DNA of 64,000 nucleotides from Gyrodactylus bullatarudis (GCA_012064415.1 SSNU01000185.1:113634-177633); one strand, 5' to 3'. Counted from the first letter of the stretch, positions 33,041-45,742 are shown. The notes: generated by a model from the sequence alone, not told the origin. A program made the numbers and translations.

Positions 33041-35682
33041 TGCACCTAAATATTTATTGTAAACACACTTTTAACCTATAATTATCTGTTGGCCTATAAT
33101 TATACAGTAAAAATTTTTTTAGTGCATCAAATATTTTTCGGTGTCATATTTTGTGTACTCGCGACCTTTGGGCATTGTTTACATGAGATTTTCCTATGTC
33201 TACGTGTATTTGATTTTATGTCAACACAATATATAAAATTTTTAGAGAATTCACTGAATTTTCAAGTTACATAAATTTAGTTAGGAATTCTACAGCCTGA
33301 TTTTAAAAAATACTCCAATTTTACCACGTTTATATTACACCACATTACTTGAACTCAAATTATTTGGAATATATTAATACACTTAGGCGTTCGGAAATTG
33401 CGTGAGTTTTAATTCATTCATTAATTTAAAAAAATTGATCCGTATTCGGTGTATTAGTGCTCATTATTGAATAATGATATATGAGGTTGCGTAAAAATAA
33501 AATTAGACTTTAGAGTAAAACATACATTCAAAAACCGACTAAATCAGGTATCAAATTATTCTCCAGCAGAATTAATACATTTCTTCTAAATAATAGGAAG
33601 CTTACTTTTTGAATCAAGTTATCATGTTGGAATGAAATTCTTCCAAATCTTGCAAATTTATCCTTTAATTTTGCATTCATGTGTCCATATCTTTGAAAAG
33701 TGACTTTCTGACCATAATCCATTATTTCATTGAAAGTCGGCCTGATGATCACCTACGAGAGTTTTAACTAAATACAGTATCATGCTTTATTTGATCTGAC
33801 TCCATCTGGATAGTTCATACTCAAATAAAAATTCGAAAATATTCCCAAAGAGTAATACATGTGTACGAATAATTTTTTCAAGACTAATATATTAAATTAT
33901 TGCAGAACTATGAGACAAAAGTAATTTTTCAAGTTTATCTTTTATTCAATACAGTATGCTTTTAATTTATATTATATCAATTTTTAGTTTTCAAGGATGG
34001 GTTGATACATTTCATCTATAAGAGTTATCAACCTTCAAACACCGATTTCCTCTTGGAGGAAATGGAAGGAACATGAAAAAAAGGTTCAAATAAACACAAG
34101 TTACATGATGTGTGAATAAACGTAATGCTGTCAAAGTCATTAATGCCTTACATAGTTTTATAAGGAGGTTATATTAGACCCTATCTTTATGTGATGTGAA
34201 AGATACGTTGTGGGCAGAACAATTGTCATTATTCAGTCTTAGTTTCCTATTACCCAAATGATAATAGGAGAGGAGAGGAACCTGCATATTATAATGTTGG
34301 ATTTACAACCAATGATATTCAATTCCTCTTACGCAAGTTAAAACTGAGAACGAAAAACCATTCAATTCTCCTGACGCATATGGAATTTAAAACTGTTCAT
34401 CTTTTTCATTGCTTAAATGAAGTCTGGCTGTGTCTATCTTACTCATTGCTATTTGGATCAACAAAATTATTGTAGAAAAAGTGTCTGCTATGAAAATGTA
34501 ATTTTGCTCATATCATTGAATACCAAACAGAATCTAGAACTGTTCTACATTATGTTCTAGACTATATTCTGTATTATGATAATCATATTTCTAAAAAATC
34601 TGAAATAATTGTAAAGCATTTTATTTCTTCAATGTAATTTTCTGACATCTGAAATCAGGGACTGATCCTTGTGTTACATATGGTTCCGTACGATTACGAG
34701 AAGCAATAGCTTCACAAATAAGTGAATCAAAATTTAATTACATTTTGAAGTTTTGAATTACTATCTTAATTTAAAAATAGACACAAATGCGATTACAAGC
34801 CCCATCAAAAGGGGATGTTGAAAGTGTAATTAATTAAACTTTCATCATTCGTTAAACTTCAGGCTACGTATTTTCTCTTTGACTCAAATATACTTTTAAC
34901 GTATATTGACTATAAAAATGATAATATCATGAAGGTATGAGGATGAAAAGTGAGTTGGTTGTGAATGATTTTTATGGATGATTAATTCTTTTCTTCAAAG
35001 AAATATTAAAATTTTTTGTTTATCATCACTTTTAACAATTAAAAATAAGTTGCCATTTTATTTCCATAAAAAATTTATTAACCAACAATTAATAATCAAC
35101 TATATGCGACCAGAGATATAAGAAAAGATTTGTTAATGTCCAATGAATACTACTATTAAAAATTTATTCGTAATTTTTTATCAATTTAAAACAAATACAT
35201 ATTTACTATTATGCCATATGAATGAAAACGAAGTAATATCTTTCTTGTTCAAATGATCGTTTGATCTTGTAGATAGCTTCCTAATATTATAGGAGAATTA
35301 AGATATTTTTATTATTAGAATCTAATTAGTATCATAGATGAGTTATCAATTATGATCACTCGATGTGAAATAAGGTTTTAATTAGTTTATTTTATTCCTT
35401 ACATATTAAGTGTTTTGAGCATATGTGGGATAACATAAATATTCCAATGTATTAATAGAAAAAGAATGCAAGAGTAAGTGAAAATCTAATATTTTAAAAT
35501 GTAAAGATATTTTCGTGACCTTTTACAATTAAATAGTAAATGAATATCCTAATCCTCTATTTCGCTTTTAGAAGAATATTTAAATAACTGTTTCATTGTA
35601 ATACCTCTCTCGTCAAGTATGATATAAGAGAAATGTCAAGTTAGAATACTCGTGAAATAGGAGACTATAGGAGCTATAAGGG
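33041..35682. other. AT-rich sequence, no gene recognised
   Basis: Open frames at 33089-33274 and 33528-33752 have no recognisable similarity. No repeat partner found. Confidence 0.4.
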
Positions 35683-35950
35683 AATCTGTCCAGAAAAAGT
35701 ATCCCCATTAAACTTTGAAATCATCTACAAACAACCAGGGAAAAACGTGGCAGCTCTCAAAACCGCTGAGGCATTATACATAGAAGAACTAAAGTCAGAT
35801 AAATGTATCCAAAAGAAATTCATGAAACCACTGGTATTACCAAGACCTATACTGACGAATTCGCAACCTACACTTGTATCAACCCCAAGGAAAAGAAATA
35901 GATCAAACGATGAAATAGTACAAAAAAGATCACCAAATATTTTCAAATAA
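35683..35950 (+). pseudogene. Penelope-like C-terminus (family 2)
   Basis: Reads PEKV, then NFEIIYKQPGKNVAALKTAE, ALYIEELKSDKCIQKKFMKP and LVLPR, ending in a basic tail before the stop at about 35948. Nearly the same as the copy at 39285-40220, which lacks about 30 residues in this tail. 5'-truncated; only the end of the endonuclease is left. Confidence 0.75.
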
Positions 35951-35984
35951 TTTTCAATTGTAAATTATTGTACTGTTGATCGAT

Positions 35985-36180
35985 GAGATTAACCAGTCAT
36001 TCCTTACATCATTACTAAAACCGTCACCTTAAAAATTAAGCTTCATGAAAACTGAAGTCTTCATAGCTTCATCTGTGTTGTATGTTTCATCGTCTTTGAT
36101 ATCAGATCTATTGATGAATTTGGAGAGTAAACCACAAAGACTTTCCTTGATGAAGAAATATAACTTCCGCATAAAGAAAT
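35985..36180 (-). pseudogene. Penelope-like thumb-region scrap (family 1)
   Basis: The minus strand reads SKFINRSDIKDDETYNTDEA and MKTSVFMKLNF, a stop, then GDGFSNDVRND. It matches 53240-53375 including the KGDGFSDDVR block. Confidence 0.6.
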
Positions 36181-36528
36181 CTCACATATTATTGGTTTTC
36201 CTATCATGAAAGCCTTAGACTTATTTATTCTTGTTGACTGAGTGAGAGAACAAACAGAATATTCAAAAAAACAGCTCATGATAATTGATCAAAGTTCATT
36301 AAAAATATTAGTATTTATCTGATCCTTGTTTCTTTCAGAGATCATAACGATTTGTAAGTTATTATTTCATTTTCGATGCACAATCAACTATCAGATTGAG
36401 TGGAAACCCCAATGGCACTGATTTATAACTATAACTATAGATGAATTTATAAATTTCAAATTAATTAAATGAAAAAAAAGAATTCATCTAGCCTCACTGA
36501 AATGCATTTATTATATGATTTCTATATA

Positions 36529-36600
36529 TGTTATCGTACAAACCTTGAATCTGTAAATCTCTAGATTTACTAGTGCAAAGCCTTTATCAGGTGGAAGCTA
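36529..36600 (+). repeat. family B TGTTA-ended terminal fragment
   Basis: TGTTATCGTACAAACC after TATATA, then CTAGATTTACTAG, as at 10138. The partner end was not found. Confidence 0.45.
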
Positions 36601-36639
36601 GTATAAAGCCAGAAATGCAGTGTTTTTGAAAGCTTATAA

Positions 36640-36700
36640 TACTGTTAGCCAGTAAGCCTTACACCTATTCTGAGAATCGAACATTATAGTCCAACTTGAC
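36640..36700 (-). repeat. tRNA-derived SINE-like segment
   Basis: Second copy of the B-box-like segment described at 14490. Confidence 0.35.
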
Positions 36701-36749
36701 TATTCAATTATAATTTGAATGAATTTTATTATAAAAAACCCAAGCCTTA

Positions 36750-38979
36750 TACAGAATAGTTATAACAGTCATCATTGTGTATCACTACAGTTGAAAAATT
36801 TTTCAAAGTAAAAAATTTTCCTGGGTGCTCCTAAAAAAGGACCGTAACCTTTCTACATTTGTTTATTTGTATGTTTTCCTGTATTGCATAATAATCTCAT
36901 GTAAAGAAACGGGAAAGGGTGTGCTTATCAATGTATTTTATTTATTCATGTCCAGCACACATTCAACATATGCTTGGGAGGAGGGAATGTAGTAAAATCT
37001 GGAATGTATTGATGTCAATACTTGTCCGTCAATTACATTGTTTTCTTATCTACTGAATATGTTAAATTCACCAATAATTTTCGAGTCAAAAAACCAAAGT
37101 TACCTTGTCCAATTAAGCGATCATTTAAAATTTATTTCATTAAATGATTTTATTGGAAGATGCCTCAAAGATTCATCCAAAATGTATCATTTTTACAAAT
37201 TAAACTGAGTAGGTTATTTAAAATTAAAGATAAAGCAGAGGAGTTATAGCATTTTTTATTTATTTATTGCATCAAGAAAGATAATGATCTAGAACTATTT
37301 AATTTTTACATTTACAGGTCAGTGTTTTACGATTTATAATACAATAACATTTGAATATTCTTAATCCATTTCCAAAGAAAAATTTGATATTGATCGTTCA
37401 ATGAGCAGTTATTTTTTGCTACTCAAGATTTCGTAAAACTTAAAAAAAATAAAACATCTAATTGATTATTTTATTCAGGGCAACAACTCTGTAAACAAAA
37501 TTTTGTTCATAACTCTTAGTTATTGAGCCCATTATAGATTTGAAAATGCCCATTTCTCTATCGAAATCACGAATTTAAATTTTGCAGTTATTTCTATCTT
37601 TACTTATTTATAGATGTGAGAATTTCAGGGATGTTTGAATCTATCTAAGTAGGAATTTGTCAGCATCTTGAACATTTCCTTTATAAAAATCAATCCCTCA
37701 GACACAAAATCCAAAGTTTATTTGAGTAATGAGGGCTTAGTAGCTGGTCACACTGATTATCATCATACACTATTGAATTACCAAGACTCACGGTAACTTA
37801 TGCACCTTCATTTGAGGTGTATGAGACATTCCCCAAGGTTAAACCTAGTCTCAAATTTATTACAGTTAAAATTATTTTAAAGGTATTGAATTTGCCTGGG
37901 TGTCTTTAAAAATAGACTCATGACTTTTTTACGTTGTTAATTTTATTCATATGTGTATTTTAAAATAATGTAATGTTATATCATCGGGAAAGGAATAAAA
38001 CTAAAGAATAAAACGCATCTTAATATTCTCTCGCTGCCATTCTGAGAAATGAAGATCTGTCCATAAACAAAAAAAATCCTTGTTGATCGTTTCTCACTTG
38101 CTGCTCATGCAAACTTTAGAGAATCTTCTACATTATTCTTGTATTCATCCGAGGACTCATAATTAAAAGTATGTTCTAAATTTATCAGCAATACCGAAAA
38201 GAACTAACCTTGATCTCAAGGTAACCAACTTGGAGCCCGACTCTTGTATTTAATGAGTAGCCTTGATTTTTCTCTCGTAGCCTTAACCCTTGAAACAGCG
38301 AGATACCTTCTGTAAATTAATCTCTTCTCAAATTTAATGACTTCCCTACCAACTTTCTGAATACAAGGGCCTCTTTAAGAACTCAAGGAACTTCATTCAT
38401 ATTGTAGATGTAATGTTCTTAGTAGAAGAAAATTATGGTAGTAAGATTACAATAAAATTCCTCAATTCCATCATAGTCGAGAATTTCAATTCCACAAAGC
38501 TCGAAATAACATTTAGTAATCTTATTTTTTTGAAAATTATTTTTGCTCTATTTATCACAAGGCTGCAATTTTTTATGGGATATTAAAAAATCAAGAGTAG
38601 GGGTAGAGATATTTTCATAATCAAGTGGATAGATTATCACTTTCAAGAGGGGATTATTCGGGAGGGGGGGGTTAAGTAAATAACAGAGTATATTCTCATA
38701 CACTTTTGTACATACCATAAGATCATAAATTATTCATGATTACCATCATTAAGATTTAAACTTCCAAGACTTTGATTTATCATTATATCATGTCAATATT
38801 TTAATTAAACAGAAGCTTTGAGAGCAGAGAGGAGATAAGGGAATTCCTTGCTGATTTGTCAGAAGAATAGCTAGAGAATAGAAGAGGTCCAACAAAACCA
38901 GCTCATATCACAAAGTAAAGAGCTCAGTTCTGCAAAAGATCTTATTAATCCCATGAGTAAAAAGGGGTTGATGCCAGTT
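36750..38979. other. AT-rich sequence, no gene recognised
   Basis: No coding similarity, RNA gene or repeat boundary seen. Confidence 0.4.
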
Positions 38980-39035
38980 ATAAGAATATAGCGCTTTTAT
39001 TTCGTGGCATACTCATTAGCTTTTACATGCCAGAT
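38980..39035 (-). ncRNA. hammerhead-like motif, class 2, 3' copy
   Basis: Minus strand: TGGCAT (39032-39027), GTAAAAG, CTAATGA (39019-39013), GTATGCCAC, GAAA (39003-39000), stem III, then CTT pairing with AAG. The core G5 is changed to A (CTAATGA), so probably inactive. ATGCCA (39010-39005) is complementary to the upstream TGGCAT. It is downstream of the PLE on its coding strand. Confidence 0.55.
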
Positions 39036-39284
39036 TTATATAAAGAAAATTGTGTACAAAATATTGGTTTTAGCTCTCATTGGTTGTTCTCTGGTGCGTG
39101 TGTATAATAATAACATAGACTCTTTGGGATTTAAGAGTGATATCTATCCCTATCACATTTGGCTCTGTAATATGACTAATAGTAATAACAATAGAAATTA
39201 TGTACAAGGGGGTGGGTAGTGTTACTGTAATTGAAAACACGAAGTAATGTGAAAATATGAGGTATGAATATAACGGTTACATCT

Positions 39285-40220
39285 GTGAAAAATATTTGGT
39301 GATCTTTTTTGTACTATTTCATCGTTTGATCTATTTCTTTGGATACATTTATCTGACTTTAGTCCTTCTATGTATAATGCCTCAGCGGTTTTGAGAGCTG
39401 TCACGTTTTTCCCTGGTTGTTTGTAGATGATTTCAAAGTTTAATGGGGAAACTTTTTCTGGACAGGTTCTCGTATGTTCCCTTATGGCTGTTGTCCCTGT
39501 ATAAAGATGTTCGTTAATTCTCTCTTCTAGTCTCCTATAAGTGTGTCCGATATATTCAGCTTGACAGAAACAACATTTTTAGACAACATGAGTTTGTTTT
39601 AGTGGGTCTAATTTGTTTTTTAACTGATTAGGAAATATTTTGTTGGTTTTGAAGAATATTTTCGCTTCTTCGTTCGGAAAAGTAGATTTGAAAACTTCAT
39701 GGAGTCTTTTCTTGTATATTTGGCATTTTTGGTATCCTTTAAATGGTAGATACAAACACGTTTTGGCCTTTTCTTCCTCTTGTTCTCTATTTTGTTCGAT
39801 CTCGACCGTTTCTACACATTTTTCTAGAGTCTTCGTAATGAATATCCTCGGATAATTGTTCTCTTCGAAGATTCTGGTCAGTTTTCCTTTATCCTTTTCC
39901 CACAATTCTTCCGAAACGATATCCTTTAGTCTTTTGAATAGTGAAATTATCAAACCTCTTTTGGTTTCTTTTGGAGAAAATGAATAATAATTTAAAAGTT
40001 TGCCTGTGAAGGATGATTTTCTAAAAATTCTTCTCTTAAGTTTTCCTTCTTGGTTTCTTTCTATTTGTACTTCAAGAAAAGCTAGTTTCTGGTTAGATTC
40101 GTTTTCTATAGTGAATCTTATTAATCGTTTTCAAATATAGATTTTTGAGGCATTAATTGCCTTATTTCATCGAAAATATTATTAACTTCTTTCGTCGTTC
40201 TAACTACCAGCATGAACATT
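39285..40220 (-). pseudogene. Penelope-like RT end plus GIY-YIG endonuclease (family 2)
   Basis: The minus strand starts near 40220 with RT sequence, followed by KLAFLEVQIERNQEGKLKRR and FSPKETKRGLIISLFKRLKD (thumb). The long frame 39953-39579 contains CLYLPFKGYQKCQIYKKRLH and LDPLKQTHVV. One stop separates it from KCCFCQAEYIGHTYRRLEER (GIY-YIG), EHLYTGTT, KVSPLNFEIIYKQPG and ALYIEGLKSDKCIQ. About 30 residues present at 35820-35900 are deleted before the final RNRSNDEIVQKRSPN. Hammerhead motifs lie on both sides (40364 upstream, 38980 downstream), as expected of a PLE with repeated terminal regions. Confidence 0.8.
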
Positions 40221-40363
40221 AGTCAGCGCCCTCAGAAATATAGATTTATTTTTCGAACAAATTTTTTTTATATATTAGAGTCTAAGAAGTGATATGAATT
40301 AATCTTGTTTATGAATTCTTAAACACTCTTCAAAGTAAATAAGAAAAGATGCCAAGAAAAATT

Positions 40364-40415
40364 TGAGGAATAAGCGCTTTATTTCAGGCATACTCTTCAG
40401 CCTCTTACATGCCAA
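40364..40415 (-). ncRNA. hammerhead ribozyme-like motif, class 2, 5' copy, intact core
   Basis: Minus strand: GGCAT (40413-40409), GTAAGAGG, CTGAAGA (40400-40394), GTATGCCT, GAAA (40385-40382), a 4-bp stem III with AGCGC loop, T (40369) as predicted cleavage nucleotide, then CCTC. CCTC pairs with GAGG directly before CTGAAGA. ATGCC (40391-40387) is complementary to the upstream GGCAT. Core residues fit CUGANGA...GAAA. Confidence 0.6.
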
Positions 40416-40579
40416 ATATAATAAAAAAAATATAAATAAATCTGATTGGCTCTCTTAATGATCAAGGTTGGAGGGCATTTGCATTGTTTGTCTGAGGTCA
40501 GTGTATAGTATACATTGTATAGCATTGATCATAATAATAATAATTATGTTGGAACATATATGTAACATTTCAGGGGTAA

Positions 40580-40795
40580 TACTTTAAAAACAGCCGAAGC
40601 CTTCTTCATTAGGAAAGAAAACCCTTTTCTATGCAAATAGAAGAAAATAATAAAACCTCTTGGTCTTAATTAGTCAAATGTGAACAATAGAACTGCCTTC
40701 TCAGCTCAGATTAGTAGCCAACCTCAGGTATCAAGGAAAAGAATGAAGCGTTCAGATGTAGAAAATAACTCGAACAAAATTACCAAATAGCCAAC
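40580..40795 (+). pseudogene. Penelope-like C-terminal scrap (family 2)
   Basis: Reads LKTAEAFFIRKENPFLC, two stops, then KIIKPLGL and a basic tail SQPQVSRKRMKRSD, ending with NKITK and stop. Homologous to the ends at 11700-11955 and 35750-35950. Confidence 0.65.
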
Positions 40796-41059
40796 AAAAT
40801 TGATAGTGAAATCTATATTATCCCTGACATATGTATATAGTGGTTGCACAAACAATATGTTCACTTATTTTATCTAAATGTGCCGAGTCAACTTTTAAGA
40901 AGGATTTTTGAAACATACATAGTTCGAAAGATAATTCAATTTTCTATCAATTAAATTATGAATGAACCTTTTTACTATAACAGTTATTATTTTAAAAGCA
41001 AAATACTATTTTTCATTGATATCGATGATCTCGAAACTTCTCTTCATCATTGAATCTAT

Positions 41060-43550
41060 AAAGGGTTTAATATCATTAACATTTAATTCCGTCCGAATCC
41101 TATCTCTTGGTCCAAATTTTTGTATCCCTAAAAGTATTCCTACCAACAGTACAAAGTTATTAAAGCCTATTTCAATGCCAGTTGCTTTATCGCCTCAGAG
41201 AGGGCCTAACAAGGAGTTCTTCAAAATGCTGAAATTCCCTCGCATAGTATGGTCAAACATTCGCCGATCCAGGACAACTGCAAAAACTGCAAACGCTATC
41301 CACACCTGGCAGGAATGGATAAATCAGTCTGAAATAGAAATCAACGGCTGCTCCAAAGCTTTGATTCGCTTGAATAAGTCGCTTGATTGTCTCCCTGAAA
41401 CTGTCAAGACGAACTTTTTGAAGTCAAGTCAAAACAACTCGCGCACAGAACTTCCTCAAGGAACATGGCCTTCAAATTGTCGATCGCAAAGAAGATATCT
41501 CATTCCCAGACGACCCAGAAACTTACGTTTTCCATCTAAGTGATCAAAACCTCTCAACACCCGCCTGGGAAATACTGAGCCTAGGTCCAAAGATCTGCAT
41601 TCCGAACAAAAGACTACATGATATTGAGACCAACCTGGGCTTCGAAATGTTTCACGAACACATCTTCAAACTTCAAGCCACATCATCCCTATCCCTGGAA
41701 ATATTTACAAGTGTACTGAATGACGCTAGAATTCAATTCAAGCAGAAAAAGATATACTTTCCATACTTATCCAAAGAACACTACCAGGCCTTGAAAGACC
41801 TAAGAGATAATCCAAACGTTCTACTAACCTCCCTAGAAAAAGGCACCGGAATCACGATAATCAACACCGAAGAATATTACAGGAAAGGCCGGCTCCTCCT
41901 CAGTGACAGAACAAAGTTCATCCCAATGCAACCCCCGAAAGTGCAAGCCAGAGCCAAGAACTTCCACACAGCTGTAAAACGCAAAATTGAATTCCTCAGA
42001 GACAACAAATATATATCGGATAAACAGGCATATAAACTCGAGCCACCAAGTCCAGGTGTTAGCCAGTTGTACCTACTCCCCAAAATTCACAAAGGAACGG
42101 ATGACATAAAGTTTAGACCTATTCTCGACTCCTAGCCCTTAGCATGGACTGGTCAAATGGCTTGCCAAACTCCTCAAACCCTTGAGAAATTACCTCTGCC
42201 CACACTCAGTTACTAATTCATATGATTTTTTAAATAGTCTCGAGACGCAAGTTCCATACGGAGGGAAAATGGTGTCGTATGATGTAGAGTCCCTATTCAT
42301 CAATTCAACTCTCAGTGAGAAACCTGACCTATTACAAAGAACAAGCGAAGACATGTCCCCAATTCCCGCCAACGTGATAAGTGAAATTATCAGGATGACA
42401 GTCCAAAACATCGACCTAGTTTTTGACGGCACATTCTTTTGACAGATAGATGGAGTAGCAATGGGAACACCATTGGGACCTATTCTTGTAGATATCTTCC
42501 TAGTATCGCTCGAAAGAGGGTTCATGTCCGATATCATAGGAGAATGCCGACTTTATTGCAGGTATATGGATGACACGTTTCTCATAATCAATGAGAACCA
42601 GGATCCAAAAATAATCCTTGACTATTTCAACCAATTACATAACAACGTTAAATTCACAATGGAAACAGAGAATGACCCTGATACAAAGAGAGGATGACAA
42701 CTTCGCCACACGAATGTACCGCAAACCAGGTGTACCCACGCAGTTCTTACCATTCGCCAGTTTTTCCCCTGTTGAAACCAAAAGAGGTCTAGTAAGCAGC
42801 GAGTTCCTGAAGATTCGAAGACTAGTCTCCCCCGAGCCTCCAGGAAGAAGAACATCAGATCCCAAAGCAGATATTCATCAACAGTGGCTACCCTGAAGCC
42901 TTTATTAAAAAGAATTCACAACCACAGGCAAGATAAATACCTAACGGAAAATGACCCAATCCTATACGTACCTTTCAAAGGAGATGAAGCTAACTCCATT
43001 TTCCAGAACAGATTAGAGAAGCTAACCAAAGACATGTTCAATGGTCGGAAGATGAGAATAATTAGCCGAACCAGTCGACTAATCAATGACAAGAACAAAG
43101 AGAAGACAAAATGGTACAACAGAAGAGGATGTGTATATGAATTCAACTGTACATGTGGAGAAACCTATATCGGAATGACTGTGAGGCCAGCGATGGAGCG
43201 AATCAAGGAGCATCTTCGTGAAGGTAACGAAAGCTCCTCAATACAACAGCACCTGAAGGCATCAAAACCCCAAGCCAGTATGACTGACTTCAAAATCCTC
43301 TACACGTGCAACCCAGGTCTGAGCAAACACCAAATCCAATAGACATTGGAAATTGTGGAAGCACAATTGGTAAACGAAAAACAACCAAGCCTGTGCGCAC
43401 AGAAGATTTTGGGCAGAAAGCTTGGATTTTCGGGGAAAAATCTCCACAAAGCTAAGAAGATCATCAAAAAGGTGTCAGAAGCTACCGCAAAGCCTGCCAG
43501 TTCAAGGATGCCATCGAATGAAATAGCCCTGACCACAGATGACCCTTGAC
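41060..43550 (+). pseudogene. nearly full-length Penelope-like element: RT plus GIY-YIG endonuclease (family 3)
   Basis: The most complete PLE in the window. An N-terminal part (41060-41640) contains LSLGPNFCIP near 41090 and again LSLGPKICIPN near 41575, so a second PLE N-terminus may be fused in front. From 41647 the frame reads ALKDLRDNPNVLLTSLEKGT and SQLYLLPKIHKG...RPILDS (RT motifs 1-2). A frameshift near 42135 follows, then YDVESLF, a TGA at 42440, DGVAMGTPLGPI and RYMDDTFLI (catalytic YxDD intact). After another shift near 42690 come the thumb (FASFSPVETKRGLVSSEFLK) and YVPFKGDEA. The endonuclease reads CVYEFNCTCGETYIGMTVR with KEHLREGN, and a C-terminal PSLCAQKILGRKLGF ends at 43549. 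Four or five lesions in about 2.4 kb make it recent but dead. It is visibly more GC-rich than its flanks. Confidence 0.85.
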
Positions 43551-43559
43551 CAATATTTA

Positions 43560-44969
43560 CCTCAACCCAGAAAAAAGGCAACACGGTGGAAAGCTCAACA
43601 TTGGGGCCCAACAATAATGATAACTCCGCTTGGTATCCTTTATTAATTATTCAAATGCTCTCACCGTTTGCACAACTGACTGATGACATTAAAAGTCATT
43701 CTCATACTCTTTAGAGTGAAAATGCCCCCTTGAAAGTGCTAATGTATATGTGAATATAGTATTGTAAGTGTTAAACCCTTACTCTGTCATTTGCTTAATC
43801 TCCCTTATAAATGAAAATACCCCGAATATACCCCTATTGAAAATGAGAATATATCTACTTGATTTTGAAAATATCTCTACCCCTACTCTTGATTTTGCTA
43901 TAACCCCTTTTTTTATACAATATTTTAAATTCAATTTTAATAACTCTCTACATGCTGACAATGATATTTTTGCATCTACATATTCTTGATTAACGAAAAA
44001 AAATTTGCAATTGAGATGAACAGTAGAAAACTCTATCTTTGAGGAGTTCTTCGGCCAATTTTTCAACACATCTGGTTGTAGATCATACTAATCTGGTATT
44101 GACTGACTGATAAGCACTGATGAAATGAGGTACAAATTCTTATCGTAGTAAAGATTTAGAATTTTTACCTTATTAGCAAGGGCAATTCTTTGGCGTATCG
44201 TGAATAATGAGTTGTTAAGAAATTCCTATTGATTTTATATTGTATTGAAAACTTGTAGTTTCTTCTGACGGATGAATTTAATTTTTCCCGCATAAACTCA
44301 AACAAAAGTACAAATAGTCTTGTCTGTCATTGTTTGATTTTCTTGCAAAGAATTAACTGAATTACAAATTATTAATTAATTCTGAGTTAATTATTTTTCT
44401 TAGCTGAAATGTTAATTTAGGAAATTTCGAAGTGACTTTTTAGAATGAAATTAGAATTTGTCTATTCTAAGATAAAAATAACTAATAAGTATTCATGATA
44501 ATGCTTATTTGGATTGAAGCAAAGAGTAATAATTTAAGAATTCATGAAACCATGTAAGTACAAGATTTCATTGATTGATAATAATAACGATGGTGTTTTA
44601 TGAAATAGTAACATAAAATAGTACAGTTTATTATCTAATTAAAATTGTTAATGGTTTAGAATGCTTGCATCAAAATTTTCCCTGTCGCTTAAACAGACTT
44701 CCCTTCTTAATATTTTTTTTCATTATTTCCATTCTAGATTGGCTTCCTATGTTTAATAATGGATGGGAGCATCATCATTATTCAAAAAAACGAGATAGAA
44801 AAATAGGGGAATAATCCATATCCATTACCTTCAATTTCTGTTAACAGACATAGGCAGTTTGAAAATACGAACACTAAATCTCAGACTTTCTAATCGATTG
44901 TAATACAGATCCAAAACCCTTAAAAAATTTTAAATACTTTTTTTCAAAATTGAAAAGTTGAATGAGAAT
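43560..44969. other. PLE 3' flank then AT-rich sequence
   Basis: The first 150 bases probably belong to the PLE 3' region (GGGCCCAACA motif near 43603 shared with about 8515). The rest shows nothing recognisable. Confidence 0.4.
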
Positions 44970-45012
44970 ATACACTATATGTAAATTTCTTGAAGGATCA
45001 TCAGTAGTGTCA
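44970..45012 (-). ncRNA. hammerhead ribozyme-like motif, class 3, strong stem I
   Basis: Minus strand: ACACTA (45010-45005), CTGATGA (45004-44998), TCCTTCAA, GAAA (44989-44986), a minimal stem III, A as predicted cleavage nucleotide, then TAGTGT (44977-44972). ACACTA and TAGTGT give a perfect 6-bp stem I. All core residues are present. The stem II region is not self-complementary. Confidence 0.55.
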
Positions 45013-45120
45013 CTTTGAAAATGATAGAATTTTTAAAGTCAATGGATATAATAATTTACAAATTCTCAAAGAAATAGTGAAATGCAGATAAAAGCTCTGT
45101 AAAGTGACGAGAGCTGTGTG
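45013..45120 (-). mobile_element. Penelope-like 3' UTR (family 1)
   Basis: Contains the AATTTACAAATT and AAAGAAATAGTGAAA motifs of the family 1 3' region, directly upstream (on the minus strand) of the hammerhead motif. The coding remnant at 45743-46048 probably belongs to the same insertion, interrupted by about 600 bases of unrelated DNA. Confidence 0.5.
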
Positions 45121-45742
45121 AATGTGCAAGTATACCTTAGTTATATACCATTTCTACCCCAAATCTCATGAATAATATACCAATAGAAATTGAGTATTTG
45201 TCGGCCAATCAGAATCGAGCAACATTCCTCCTGCAATTTTCCCAAGGTCCCAAATATATTTTGCTACCAGAATCTCAAATTTTTCAATAGGTTGATGAAA
45301 TTTTGTAGATGTTCTCAATCTTTTATTCTGATTAATTATCACTTCGAATTTTTTTTCTATCTTATCAGGAAGAGGCCGTAGCAAAAAGAGCTAAAGCAGC
45401 AGTCAGTCAGACTTAAATTTAGTACCATTATATTCAGCATGAAATTTAGAGTAAACTTGGAAATTTTCAAGCTTCCATTTTAAAATATATGGCTAAAATT
45501 CGATTTTGAAATCAGTTTCAGATTTTGAATGATTTTAGATGAATAATCAAAAAAGTCATTTTTCGTTTTCCCAATCCCATACCCCTCCCCATGATTAGTC
45601 ATGGGGTTGACCTACATTGTACATACATAGGTGTGAATACAAACATGTCAATCAAAGCTGACACACTGTTCTCTTCCTTTTACATAGAATAGGGATTTCT
45701 ACTCACACATACGCACCATTATCACAATGAACATAGAGTGGG

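Noticed and set aside
34800..38800. Possible host gene in the long unannotated interval
   Set aside because: No exon-like open stretch with splice signals, no conserved protein motif and no codon bias could be seen.
43675..43715. CTGATGACATTAAAAGTCA after the family 3 PLE as a hammerhead
   Set aside because: It makes a nice small hairpin, but there is no GAAA box at the required place and no stem I.
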